64,000 nt of DNA from Bicyclus anynana. Its lineage: Eukaryota; Arthropoda; Insecta; Lepidoptera; Nymphalidae. Within the stretch, counting starts at the first letter, position 1, and every line of letters begins with the position of its first letter. This document shows, one piece after another, positions 34,051 through 46,481 of the stretch. The position numbers and the translations under genes were made by a program. The notes beneath the pieces were generated by a model. It was not told the origin of the DNA. It saw nothing but the letters and a program-made list of their open reading frames with translations, and did no database searches. Location: assembly GCF_947172395.1 (NCBI RefSeq), contig NC_069083.1:6480501-6544500 (forward strand). The letters run 5' to 3'.

Positions 34051-37000
34051 TTAAAGATTTGAACATACCTCATTTCTGGTCATCACCCAAGCTTTGAGAA
34101 ACGGCGCGAAAAGCCTTTGATCCTGTTGCTTCCTTACCGAAGACTTCAAGCTGACGAGACAGGCTACCACGACAGTTATCGTACACCCAAATGCCGTAAA
34201 CCATAGGTATGAGATCCGATATAAAAACGGAACCTCGCTGAAACCATTGCGAAATTATTTACATTGAAGAAAAGTCAAACGTATTTTTTTGTATTCTTGT
34301 CACCATTAAATGTGAGCATGATTTGTATAGTTATTAGGATAATATGTACCTATTATTTCTCAATAAAAAACACTTGTTCATCAAATCACAAAATGTTGCA
34401 AATTCATCATTATCATCATCATTTATTTAGTGTAGTGCTATGTGCAAATAACAAATCAGATATACATGCCAATCAGTCGTCTAATTCTTTCTCTGTCAAC
34501 GGCAAATACGTTCGTTACGTTACACCCGCGCATAATACCTGCCATTACTCATCTTTAGATAACCGTGTAAAACTTACATCAATCATATTAATCAATAACA
34601 TTATAATCTCTATAATCTATCTATCAATAGAAAAGTGTGACATTATTTGCTTACGTCTACTAGAAAAAAAGCCGTTGAATGGCCGTTGAATGGAATTCAC
34701 CTCGCTATGTTACGTCAGCAAGTCTATATTGTTATACAGTTTATTGTGTGAGATTCATAGATTAATCTATGAATCTCACCGAAATATAAACTACGAATAG
34801 AGAATAAACATAGAAAGCAAAAATGAACGAAATGAACAAAGCGAAAATTAAGCGCAGAGAGACGATAACGATACGACGTTCATTCTTCTATTCATTCATC
34901 CTCTCAACGTGACCAAAGCATATAGACCTTCTCGATTTTAGTCACTACATCTCCTTATACTTATAGATCAATATTTCCATTCACACTCGCCTTATTTGTT
35001 AGTCTCCTGTCATTCAGCCTCTCCAACCATCTAAGCATAACCTTCTTGATTTTAGTTACTACATCTCCTTATGCTTATAGATCAACGTTTACATTCACCC
35101 TCGCCTTATTTGTTAGTCTCCTGTCATTATCTCCAAACCATCTAAGCATACCCTTCTCGGTTTAGTCACAACTACATCTCCATAAGCTTATTCGATATAT
35201 GGTACGTACAACTCAACGGGCTCCTTCTCCACTGGTGATGGAAACGTGTAAGTACAGTTGGTTGTGTATCGAACTTTTTCTTCAAATGTAAGGTGTCCCC
35301 TAGCCTGCGCCAGTTGAGATTGTGCCGCCACCCACCACGCTGATATTAAGCCTAGAACTCCACCAGTCAGTGCACTCTAAAAAAGCACGGTCGATTTATG
35401 ACTTTCAATGATCAATTTATTAAACTTTATAATATTATGTCATCATCACTATCATCATAGTCAATAGAATCGGACGCATCGCATGAAACGGGTTTTTTAT
35501 ATTTTTGTATAGAAAGTCATACGTAAGTGCGTCCACTGATCCGAATCGACCGGATATTGTCTAGCGTAAAATTAAAAATCCGTTTGATGCGATGCGTCCG
35601 ATACGTACGGTGCGGATCTGTGGACGCCTTCCATAATCAGCCTATTTTAAACGGCCGAATTAGTGAAAACTAATTTAGAACTTACTTCAGGAAAAACATC
35701 TTGGAAGTTAGTGTCCCGTGTCAATTTCATAAACTTTAATCATAGTCATCATCTTCTTAAAGTATCTATCATCTTAAAGTAGGTGGAACGGGAATTTAAA
35801 ACTTAGACACTCCATAAAGGGCTTTGAATGATACCTAATTTGAAGATGTTTATTATCAACGATAAAATATATCTGATGATTATTATCATAATATGTTCAT
35901 TATGCTTCTAGTCATTAACGTTTACTACTCGTATTATCATAATCAGCCACTTGTGATAATGACGTATACGTTAACGACCGGGAGCGACAGCTTAACCTAA
36001 GGTGACGTCACTAGCTGTAATTAGCATTTAGTTTAAAAAAAATGATGTTCCGCAAATACAAAATTTACCTACTGTTTGATCGCCAATAAAAAGAAATACC
36101 TCTCTTCCTTGTACTAAAGCACAACGCAGAAGTACCCGTAGTGATACTTACAGCACCATCAATGAACGGTAAAAATAATCCCATCAAAAATATTCCCACA
36201 AGCGGTCCCATTGACGCCGACGACAAGCTCATTGTTAATTGTAGTACAGAACCAAGTTTTTCCACCACGAAAACCAATCCTACAAATAAAATTAGAAACT
36301 CATGTATTAGACATTTGCAGCACTCAGAATTACGTTATTTCTGTTTAGCCAATACTCGAAGAATTTATTATTCTGCTTCTTATTCGATTTTTTTTAGATT
36401 AGATTGTTATTATTTAGTTTATTCAACAGAATACAATAAAAAGTAGCACAGCCTACAGCACTTACCAACACAAATGCAGCCAAGTATAACAACTACAGCT
36501 CTTATGAGAATTTGTGTTTCTCTATGGCTGAGTTTTCTAAAAAAAGGTTTCCAAAAATCCTCCAACACGACCGCAGCCATAGAATTTAAGCCAGTAGACA
36601 AGGAGCTGAAATTATAAATACCATACTTGTAAAAAAATCTAACACCAAAAACCGTAAATCTATTTATACATAAAACAAATGAGATTCATATAAATAAAAT
36701 ACATGTGGCACTCGAGGACTGCCTCGGTAAACCTATTGCATAGCATTTTTTATCAACTTATGCAATTGTTTAATCATTTTATTTATGCAGTATTTTTTTC
36801 TTTAGAAAATAATATAAATTAAAAGAATGAATAAATAAAAAAAAATTAAAATGTCTTAACATGTGACACTAGTTGCCCCCTTTTATGCCACTTATCCAGT
36901 TGAGTCGATATGACAACGTTGAAATGTGTTAACTTGATGCACGGCTTAGGTGTTAGGTTTATTTTCGTTACGGAATTTCTTGATTGCCGTGCTCAAAGCC

Positions 37001-39264
37001 TGCGATAAAAGCTATGCAATAGCTTAATAATCAAGTTTTCTCTATTACATATAGCTATAGAAATTAAACTGACCTTAAAGCAGCGCTAAATACTCCTGCT
37101 ACAAATATGCCAGGCATTCCTTGCCAGTCACCTAAAACGTCCATAACTAAAACCGGCAGGAGCTGATCCTTCGCCAATGCTAGCTTAGAATTTAAAGGAT
37201 CGCAGTCATGGTATCTAGCATAGGCCAACAATCCACTATACCCACAAATGAATACAATGGAAAATATTCCACAAAGGAATCCCCACACTGCCCTGCAAAC
37301 GAAATTTATCTTCCATATACTGAAGGAACAGAGAAATAAATGAAGGAATATAATATAAATCTGAAAACACCAATAGGCTAGACTTTCTTTTTTAGAAATT
37401 ATGTTTCTTGAAAATTTCTCTGTGCGGACTACATACTTGCAGGTTTAACTGCATGTCTGTAGGAGTGTAGGCAAAACTGAGAAATTATTTTCTGAGTGTT
37501 TTTGATTATAAACTGTACAGCTAAATTTGAAAGTCTGTAGCCCGCATTAGTGTTATCACACTATTTCATGAATCTATCTCACCGTTTGGACATTTTTAAA
37601 TCTGATAATGCTAGAAATCTTTGCATCATGGATTGATTAACTGCTATACTCCCAATGTTGTAAAACGTTGATCCAATAGATACAGACCAAATTGAATGTC
37701 TTTCGGTGAAGTCAAAATTAAAACTGAAAATTTAATTATAAATTAAAGATAATTTCATTCAGAAAAGTAGTCATATTTTATTTGTAATTTTGTACCTTGG
37801 AAACTGCAATCTAGAGGATTTCCAATTTTTATCTAAAACTTCTTGAAACCCGCCTACAATTATAGTACCCTTGATTATCACTAAAATCATCGCGCCAATC
37901 ATAATAATTGTTTGAATCACGTCTGTCCAAACAACTGCTTTTAAGCCTCCCTAAAAGCAATTTACAATTAATAAAACAAATTGAAAATTTCAATCGTTTC
38001 ATCAATTGCGACTTAAAAAGATCAAACAAATAATTATTATCTTTTATAGAAAATACCTATTAGATAATATAAAAGTGAATAAAATATAAGAAATTAAAAA
38101 AAAAAATAAGAAATGAATACGCACCACACATGTGTAAAATATACAGACCAAACACACAATTGGTGAAACAATGTGTATATTGACTCCAGTAACTGAAAAA
38201 ATACAAACGGTTAACTTGAAAATTATAAAACGTACTATAGATATATTACGTACACATAAAACATACCTTGATTAAAGGCCAGTGCTGGTACATAGATAAC
38301 GATAGGCAACCAAGCCATCTGAAATTAAGCAAAGGTATTAGTTTTAATACTTGAACAGCGAAAAATAATTTTAAATTCGATTCATTTAAAAGAAAAATAA
38401 GCATAGCATGAAATAAAAATTAACACACCAAATAAACGCTGAATAAAACAGATCCGAAAACCCTTAAACGTTTATCGTAACGAAGCTCCAAATACTGAAA
38501 CGGAAAATAAATTACGAAAATTAAAGTTCGTAAACTGTATTAATAAATTTTAAAATAATATATAACATTACTACGTACCTCATAAGCAGACGTGAGTTGC
38601 AATTCATGAAATACAGGTATAAATGTTGTTGTAATTACGATGGACATAATCCAAGCTCCTATTAATGTAAAAACGTAAGCAGTCCCGTATATGTAAAGCT
38701 CCGTCGGTGTTCCTAATAATGATATACCTGAAATATAACTAAAAAAACCTTTATGATATAAATATATGTACTCGAATATAGAAATATGATTATAGAAAAA
38801 TATCTGATAATATAAATATATCATTATAAACACTTGAAATTTAAGGGTCGAATCAGATCGTAAGGTCCAAGTAAAAACATTCTTGTTGGGTTTTCCTAGA
38901 TTTCAATTAATTAAATTGTAGCAAACAGAAGTTAAGATTATGTTTATTTATCAAGGCAGAAGTGAACCTGTAACATACTCGTACTTTGGTTTTTTTAATA
39001 GATCAATTAATTTTTTTTTTAAATTATTCATTGTATTGATATATCTTACCTGGCTACTAATGAAAAGCAAACTGGAATTAGTTTCATATTCCTTCCGCCC
39101 ATTAAATATTCCTGCGGTGAACTCTGTTTCTTGATAAACCCAAAATAAACTCCAATCCCACCACACACAGCCAACATTATCACAAAAACTGTATAATCTA
39201 TCCATGAAAAATGTTGAAATGTCAATCTTATTGAAGAAACATCTTCCATTTCACTAACAGACAT
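34051..39264 (-). CDS. SLC5-family sodium-coupled solute transporter 1
   Basis: Twelve exons, in coding order: 39264-39050, 38738-38579, 38494-38429, 38318-38267, 38192-38125, 37950-37796, 37723-37583, 37292-37074, 36605-36466, 36279-36152, 35376-35210, 34237-34051; about 565 aa. It belongs to the sodium:solute symporter family, near the monocarboxylate/multivitamin branch (SMCT/SMVT): DYTVFVIMLAV in TM1, YLMGGRNMK, GTPTELYIYG, FYTCVGGLKAVVWTDVIQ and LSTGLNSMAAVVLEDFWKPF. Around 13 hydrophobic segments are spread over the exons. It moves a small organic anion or vitamin with Na+ across the plasma membrane; substrate unknown. The 3' end is uncertain: the stop at 34051-34053 follows a consensus GTATGT donor at 34068, so a further exon may exist. 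Exon sizes mirror transporter 2. Confidence 0.88.
34927..35190. repeat. Tandem repeat, unit about 112 bp, 2.3 copies
   Basis: In the last intron of transporter 1. Units begin at 34927, 35041 and 35152 (third partial), each starting CCTTCT and sharing CTACATCTCCTTAT and CTTATTTGTTAGTCTCCTGT. Third copy ends just before exon 11. Confidence 0.8.
35465..35640. repeat. Nested inverted repeat, MITE-like, in transporter 1 intron
   Basis: Outer arms 35469-35491 and 35580-35602 (23 bp, one mismatch, ATCGGACGCATCGCAT...). A second pair, with GCGTCCACTGATCCG near 35527 and CGGATCTGTGGACGC just right of the outer arm, interlocks with it. Noncoding. Confidence 0.6.
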
Positions 39265-40201
39265 TGTATACAGAAGATATTTTTGCTCTCTATATTTGTA
39301 TCACGTTTGTCAAGACCTCTTACGGTGTTCTAAGTGTTAGAATAGTAGTACAATGTAGTCAGTAATTGAACAATTGCCTCCCGCGATTTTCCTATCATGT
39401 TATTTTGGTCTTGTTACTTTATTGATTGTTTCCTGCACAAGTTACTATGAGACCTTAAACTTGAAAACAATATCAAGTAGCTTTTATAAATGTGTCGTTT
39501 GATTATAAAAATCCAAGGACGTTCACTGAGGCATGCAGGTCCTACGTCAGGTATCTGGGTGCAATAAAAAATTACTAGATCCTAAGCTAAGAACGATAAC
39601 TTCTTAGCAATACAGTATATTATTATAAAAATAATAACCTTGTACTAAACCATATTCTGCAGATCTTTTGGTGATAATCTTAAAAATCGGATTTGAGGAA
39701 CGGTTTCGAGTAATTGGAATTAAAAGCTCTAGGTCTGCTTTTAATTCCAATTACTCGAGCTAATTATTTGGTTTTCGCAATGATTGATATGTCTACTTAT
39801 TATCTGTTTTTCCTTTTATAAGCCTCTGCTGTAAAGTTCACTTTGAGTTAGCTTACTCCTACTATAAATTGCTAGTATTGGGATGACCGTGCTGGTATCT
39901 AACAGCAACTTCGTTTTTAACTTTCGTAAACTATACATGTTACAATGTTGTTGTAAAATAAGTCTCTGTAGCATAATTTAAAAGCCAAAAAGAGCTAATA
40001 ACATAACATCTTTATTATCAGACAGAGTCCACCAACATCCAGCGGCTCTTTGTAAGCTTGATGGTGAACCGACGTCATCAAGCGGAATACATACTAATTG
40101 TACAAAATAAAAGGAATAAAATAAAAGTTGAATCGTACAAAGCAATACCTTAAATATTTATTAATATGCCTAAAAATAATTTAACAATAAGTTCAATATC
40201 T
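39265..40201. other. Interval between the two SLC5 genes
   Basis: Just under 1 kb, holding the promoter of transporter 1 (minus) and the 3' UTR of transporter 2. AATAAA on the minus strand lies at 40157-40162, about 40 bp after the transporter 2 stop. A 22-bp-arm perfect hairpin is at 39706-39758. No gene. Confidence 0.6.
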
Positions 40202-43200
40202 TCAACTTATTTCTTCTCTCTGCGTCAAAGGCTTCATGTTCATTGAAGTAGAATTCGTGATATTATCCTGAAAAATCAAAATATGCCTTTGTGGATAAAT
40301 ACTTTAGGAAATGTGCCTTTATAGGTCACAAGTTATAAAAAGTCATAAATGACAAGTTGATATTAAGTTGAAATAATTTTTAATACCCACCTTATTACCA
40401 TATGCCCTTATAAAAGGTTCGTCTCTTGGATGAGGTGGTTCTCTATACAGTCTTCTCATTTGTGGTGCAAGAAGCTTAGGATCAGGAGGCACGTGGACTT
40501 TGCCCCACCATTTGTTTGCCTTTGACACCATAACACCAACAAAGATTGTCATTAGAGCACCAGCGAATGTATACCACATGTAGGATACGTGCAAAACTGG
40601 ATGTAATTCAGCACTAGAAAACAAAATTAACGACTTGAGTTTAAATAGTTTCTACCGTGTCGATCGATATTTCTAAAGAAATACCAGTGGAAGGCACAGT
40701 TGATAAAAAAACTTTTGAAGGTTAACGCTGGTTTTTAGTGGTGGAACATTTTCAACTGATGATGGTAAAGAAATACCCGGCGCTAAGGGCGTTTAATATA
40801 TTATATAGCATTTATTAGCCTCGTTACAGCTGATTCCAATTGCCCAAAATCTCTATATACTAGTAAATTAGTTACAGATATCGATATTTTTGAAAAATCC
40901 TTGATATATTTGTTAGACAAAAATAACAAAGTCGCTAAAAACTGGCAGGTTACAAATTAATAAGTTATTGAAAACAGATGTTGGTAAGTAATTTGTTCAA
41001 TCGAATCGTCATTATCTATGATGTTATCCAAATCCAGTATTAATCCAGTATTAAAGTACCTTTCTGTGGGTGGAGTAATAACAATATCAGCGATAGTATA
41101 ATTGTACAGACATCCTTCAGTAGTAAGGGGTTTGTGTGGGTGGACGATGAGACCGCGGGCGATCGCCAATTGTGCCGAGAGACACCACCAAGCCATTATA
41201 GCGAGACCTACTATACCACCCACTAAAGCACCCTAAAACAGAAATAATATTAATCAAAGTAAATAAATGCAACTGGAGATGGTAGCTACCTTGGGTGTAG
41301 TACAATTCATTCAAGCATTAATTGACCAAGTTTAGTTTTTAGTTTAAAAACCAAGTTTAAGGCCTACTAACAAACTAGACCTGAGCCAAGTAAGAAAGGA
41401 AGTCAATACCTTTAGATTACGAGTATTTAGAAACACATCCTATAACTATGCCAGAAAGATTGTAATAAAGACAAACAGAAACACGTGTATCTAATAACAA
41501 AAGTATGCCTAATCTGGTTTTACTGCTCATGCAATTTTTAATTTTTACCATATACACAAAACTACGAAAGATAAGCTTCAAGTTACTTAAGTAGAAAGTA
41601 AGTAAACCTAGTAAAAAAAATATTATATTTATTTTAACTACCGTAGCATCCACCCATGGCATTAAAATCCCCATTGAGAAAACACCCAATTGTGGTCCCA
41701 TTGTCATAGCTTCCAACGTCATAGTTAATTGTAAAATAGTTCCCATTTTCTCTACAACAAATACAAGAGCTGTAACAAAGAAATCACTATATTTTATACT
41801 GCTATCTTATAAATAAGATACAAACTCAAGCTTCAATTCAAGCAAGTTCTACCAAAAGAGGCAGATTCTATTATACTATTCTACTGAAAAGAGATGACAA
41901 GTAAATCATCAGTATCGTTTTTTTTAAGACTTTATCAATTTGTAATTAACAATTTTAGTTTTATGTTTGTTGGTTCACAAGATTGTTTCTGTGAATCTTT
42001 CTAATTAAAAACAAATTGTATAAATCTAACAAAGGTACTGTCGAAGAAACGGGAAAATATGCAGCAAAATAAATACACGAAAAAATACACACCTAAACTA
42101 AGCGCTCCCAAACCTATCACGACTGATTTTAAAACCCAGTTTGTCTGCCTGTCCGTTAACCTCTTCTTGAAGAATGGCTTGTAGAAATCCTCCAAAACTA
42201 CAGCTGACATAGAGTTAAGGCTCGTAGAAAGAGAGCTAAAAAATTCTTTAGTAATTAACACATATTTAGATAAACAAAATATACCAAATATTATTAAAAG
42301 ATAATATAAATGTCCGTAAATTAATAAAGAAGGATTAGAATAAAGTCAATTAGAATATGAAATGTTAACAAGAAACAAGACAAATGCTTAATTAGATTGA
42401 ATACCTATTCTTTTGAATACCTCAGAGCTGCACTAAATATACCAGCTACAAATATTCCTGGCAAGCCTGGTATGCCACCGAGTACATCCATGACTAGTAG
42501 CGGAAGTAATTGATCCTTTGCTTTCGCTAGCTGAAAAGCACAAATATTATTGAGTTTTAAAAGCACTGTATTATAGTGCTAATATAATAATTTAATATTA
42601 ATAATAAGTGTCACCTTTGTCTGCAATGGATCGCAATCATAAAATCGTGCATATATTAGTAGACCGCAATACAAACAGAAGCAATAAAGTATCGATATTC
42701 CAATACAGAATAAACATACTGCCCTGGAAAATAAAATAATGATCTTCTTCTTGACATCTTTAAATGGTTAATAGTGTCTAATCAAAGATATGAAAGAAAC
42801 GTTTAGAAAGTTTGCAAATTTAGATTTATCATTTAAGTTACATTGTGAAGATATATTATGTTATTGTTATGTATCTGTTTACAGGTAATTTGCAGAGAAC
42901 ATATAAAAATATATTTAAAAGATGACTGATAATAATATTATAAGCTTTATGCCAATCAGATAAATATGTGTTTGCTTTATATTGTTAAAATATATGTAAC
43001 TACTAACCATTTTGCACCTCTTAAAGTAGGCAAGGCTAGATAACGCTGGACCATGGTTTGATTCACTGCATTCGCTTGTAACCAGTATATTAGACCTCCA
43101 AACACCAGATTCCATATTGTATGACGTGCTGTAGGTTTAGGATCCCAACTAAGGAAAGAAGAAATAATTAGTTGTATGATCTATGAGCAGGTATGTGATT

Positions 43201-44409
43201 GTTATTATAATTGATAATAATGTTTACGATAAAATGCATTTGAGCAAGATATTAACGTTTTAAAGAATTTTCTATCATACGGTCTAAATTATTGAACGTA
43301 GTATTATTGTAAATAATGATGTTATACGTACGGTCTACGTAATGGTTCAAAACATATTTAAACGAATTTTGATAATAAAAATTTTAATAAAAAAAATACA
43401 ACCGACTTCAAAACCTAAAAACGTACCCACTAAACTAAAAAGCGAAAAATAACATCATAATATGTTCTACCTGCTGATCAGTATGAAGGCGGTGCTAAGC
43501 CGGTGATGTATTAATTCAAGCTATGTGAGAATATCTTATAGATTTAGATTTTGCAGACAGTGTTGTTTCATGTGGTCCTATCAGAAATGGCTTAAATTAA
43601 GACAACACCGGCTAAGCACCGCCTTCATACTGATCAGCAGGTAGAACATATTATGATGTTATTTTTCGCTTTTTAGTTTAGTGGGTACGTTTTTAGGTTT
43701 TGAAGTCGGTTGTATTTTTTTTATTAAAATTTTTATTATTTTTCCATTTTTAGTGTAAAATTTCATCTCAAACGAATACATCAGACGCCTAATGACAGTC
43801 ACAACCCATCTTGGTACAAAATCCTCAGCAATACAAATTAATCAAGTCCAAACACAAGGTAGCTACCGTATACCGTTAAGAGGTTCCCTTAATTGACCTT
43901 GGTCTTCATCATCAGACCCCTAATTACAGACACTACTCATCTAGGTAGAAAGTTCTCAGCAATACGAATTAATCAAGGCCAAACACAAGGTAGTTATTGT
44001 AAACTGTTAAGGAGTTCCCTTAATTGGTCCCTTTGGTCTTCATCACCAAACCCCTAAATGACAGTCACAACCTATGTATGTGGAAAGTTCTCATTAATAC
44101 AAATTAATGAAGCCCAAACACAAGGTAACTGCTGTAAATCGCCGAGGAGTTCCCTCGTCTGTTTTATGGCTCCATCATCAGATCGATTTTAAACCCTCGT
44201 GAAAATGTAGTGCTTAAAAGTACTAAATGGAAAAGTTTACGAACACACTACACATCTATATAATTTTCGAGAGTTCCCCTCAATTTCTCCAGGATTCCAT
44301 CATCAGATCTTGACATGATGGCAATGGGACCAAATGGGGACTATACCGTTTCAAACAAAAAAAGAATTTTTGAAATCGGTCCACGCGTCTTTGAGTAATC
44401 GGTGTACAT

Positions 44410-44473
<64 letters not shown>

Positions 44474-46481
44474 CGACCGAATTGAGAACCTCCTCCTTTT
44501 TGAAGTCGGTTAAAAATGTTGAATTAGTTATATTTAAATACCAGTGAAGTGACGTATCTGTAACATAGCTTCTTCAGTCAAAGACTATCAAATTGTTAAG
44601 CTGATCCTTTTCATTTATAGAGGGGACACTGTAGTGTATACCTATACCTAACCCTCTTTAATTTCATGCCTTAAAAACTTACTTGGGAGCTTCTATTCTC
44701 CCAGTATCCATGTTTCGTTGCCACACGACACCCACGCCACCGACATCGACCGTTCCTTTAATGGCCACCAGTGCCATTGCGCCGACCATAGCTGTTATTT
44801 GGATTACGTCCGTCCAAACTACCGCTTGAAGGCCACCCTGACAAATTGCCACGATCATTCGTAATTTAGAAGTGTTTATAAGCATTTATTGAGATCTATT
44901 TCATACTCATCATACGTACAGCGCTGGTGTAAAATATACAAACTAAGCACACGATTGGAGTTATAACGTGAATGTCAACACCGGTCACTGAAAGAAAAGA
45001 TTGGAATTACATAATTAGCCACTGAAAAAACTATCATAATCATAGTAAAAGTAATAGAATAACTTATTAATGCTTTTTAGCAGAAACTTTATTACTACTT
45101 AACGGAGTTCAAAGAAATCAACAAATAGAACAGAACAGAGAAGAATAGAAACAATGAGAAGAAAGAAAGAAAAAGTACGTAATATTACAAATACCAGTAA
45201 TAAATAACATTACTGAAACTTCAGAATTACATTCCGAATAATACAAAACAAAGTTAACCTTGATTAAACGCCAGTGCGGGTACATAAATAACGATTGGTA
45301 ACCAGCCTATCTGAAAATATCACAAAGTAATTGCGTATTCAGTATTTGAAACTAAAACATTTATTGATACCTATTTTCATAAAATAATTGATAATGAGGT
45401 TTCTCACCAGAGTAAAAGCAAATAAGAAGGATCCAAACAACCGTACTCGATTATCAAACCTCATGGATAAGTACTGAAAAAGATAAATAGCTCGTTGATT
45501 TATTGTACTATTCTCTGAAAAAAATATGTATACGTATTAGAAGAGGAAACGACTGCAGATAAATATTTTCATACCTCATAATTGGACGTAATCTTGAGCC
45601 CATGGAATACTGGAAGATAAACCTGTGTCATAACTATCGACATGAGAAAAATTCCGCCCATAATGTAGCCGTATTGTGTACCATACATGTAAACTTCGGT
45701 TGGAGATCCAAGCAAAGTTATACCTGATACGAAGCTGAAATTCATAAGCATACGTTATTCATCACTAGCAGTTTAGACGATCTATTGAACCTACTTTTAA
45801 ATTGTCTTATTTATATCGACCTACTTCTAATTTAACGTAAAATATTATAGTAGATATAGATTGTACTACCTACCTGATTTTAGTTTTTGGAAGTAGCTTA
45901 GATTACTCCTTGCTACTTAACCTTTCAAAATATTAAGCCTGGATGTTCATTAGTATTTAAACATTAAACAAATAGTTTAGCTCTAAATGGATCAAATAGA
46001 TGAGACTCGTCATTTTAACATACAAGAATGTAAAATTACGAGTCAAAGAAAACAAGAGGAGAGGAAGACTAGAACAGAGAGGTGTGATATATGTAATAGA
46101 GGATATTTCTGTAAATGATGAGCTGACGTATGATAGAAGAGAATGGAAGAGAGAATGACAAATTTTGCCCATACCATAATTAGCTAGAATAAGAACGAAG
46201 AGGTGATGATAATTAAAAGTAATAAAATATATTTACACTGACAAAAGTGACGAATTGTTGAAAACTACTCACCTAGCTACCAGTGACATTGAAACAGGAA
46301 TAACTTTCATATTTCTACCACCAAGTAGATAGTCATTTTGAGTTGTTTGCGTTTTGAAGAAACCCCAATAGACGCCTACAAACGCACTAATAGCCAACAT
46401 GAACACAAAAACAACGTAGTCGATCCACGAGAACTTCTGCATATGGTACATCGTATTTGTGACTACATTTTCGTCGTCCAT
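40202..46481 (-). CDS. SLC5-family sodium-coupled solute transporter 2
   Basis: Fourteen exons, in coding order: 46481-46273, 45734-45575, 45473-45408, 45310-45259, 44987-44920, 44837-44683, 43148-43008, 42723-42615, 42530-42421, 42235-42093, 41769-41642, 41232-41060, 40613-40391, 40267-40202; 600 aa. Motifs: DYVVFVFMLAIS (TM1), YLLGGRNMK, GSPTEVYMYG, FYTSAGGLQAVVWTDVIQ, LSTSLNSMSAVVLEDFYKPF and a last TM VSYMWYTFAGALMTIFVG. The C-terminus is cytosolic and basic, ending QREEIS. Exons 2-7, 11 and the phases equal those of transporter 1, so the two arose by tandem duplication; exons 8 and 9 here correspond to one exon (37292-37074) there. Likely a Na+-coupled monocarboxylate or vitamin importer; substrate inferred only to family level. 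Confidence 0.92.
43372..43739. repeat. Long inverted repeat, 134-bp arms, 100-bp spacer
   Basis: Left arm 43372-43505 and right arm 43606-43739 are reverse complements with a single mismatch seen (CTAAGC against CTTAGC). It lies in the 1.5-kb sixth intron of transporter 2. Arm ends carry ACCGACTTCAAAA, which recurs at 44500-44515, so this is probably part of a larger element. Confidence 0.85.
43789..44516. repeat. Minisatellite (about 132-bp unit) and A57 run, same element
   Basis: Units start AATGACAGTC or AATTACAGAC at 43791, 43922 and 44057, with a diverged fourth unit after about 44190. The array is followed by 57 consecutive A at 44414-44470 and then the TTTTTGAAGTCGGTTA end. Likely the body of the transposon whose other end is the long inverted repeat. 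Confidence 0.65.

Noticed and set aside
34264..34689. 141-codon open frame in the transporter intron
   Set aside because: Antisense intronic, low complexity, no domain; probably chance in AT-rich DNA.
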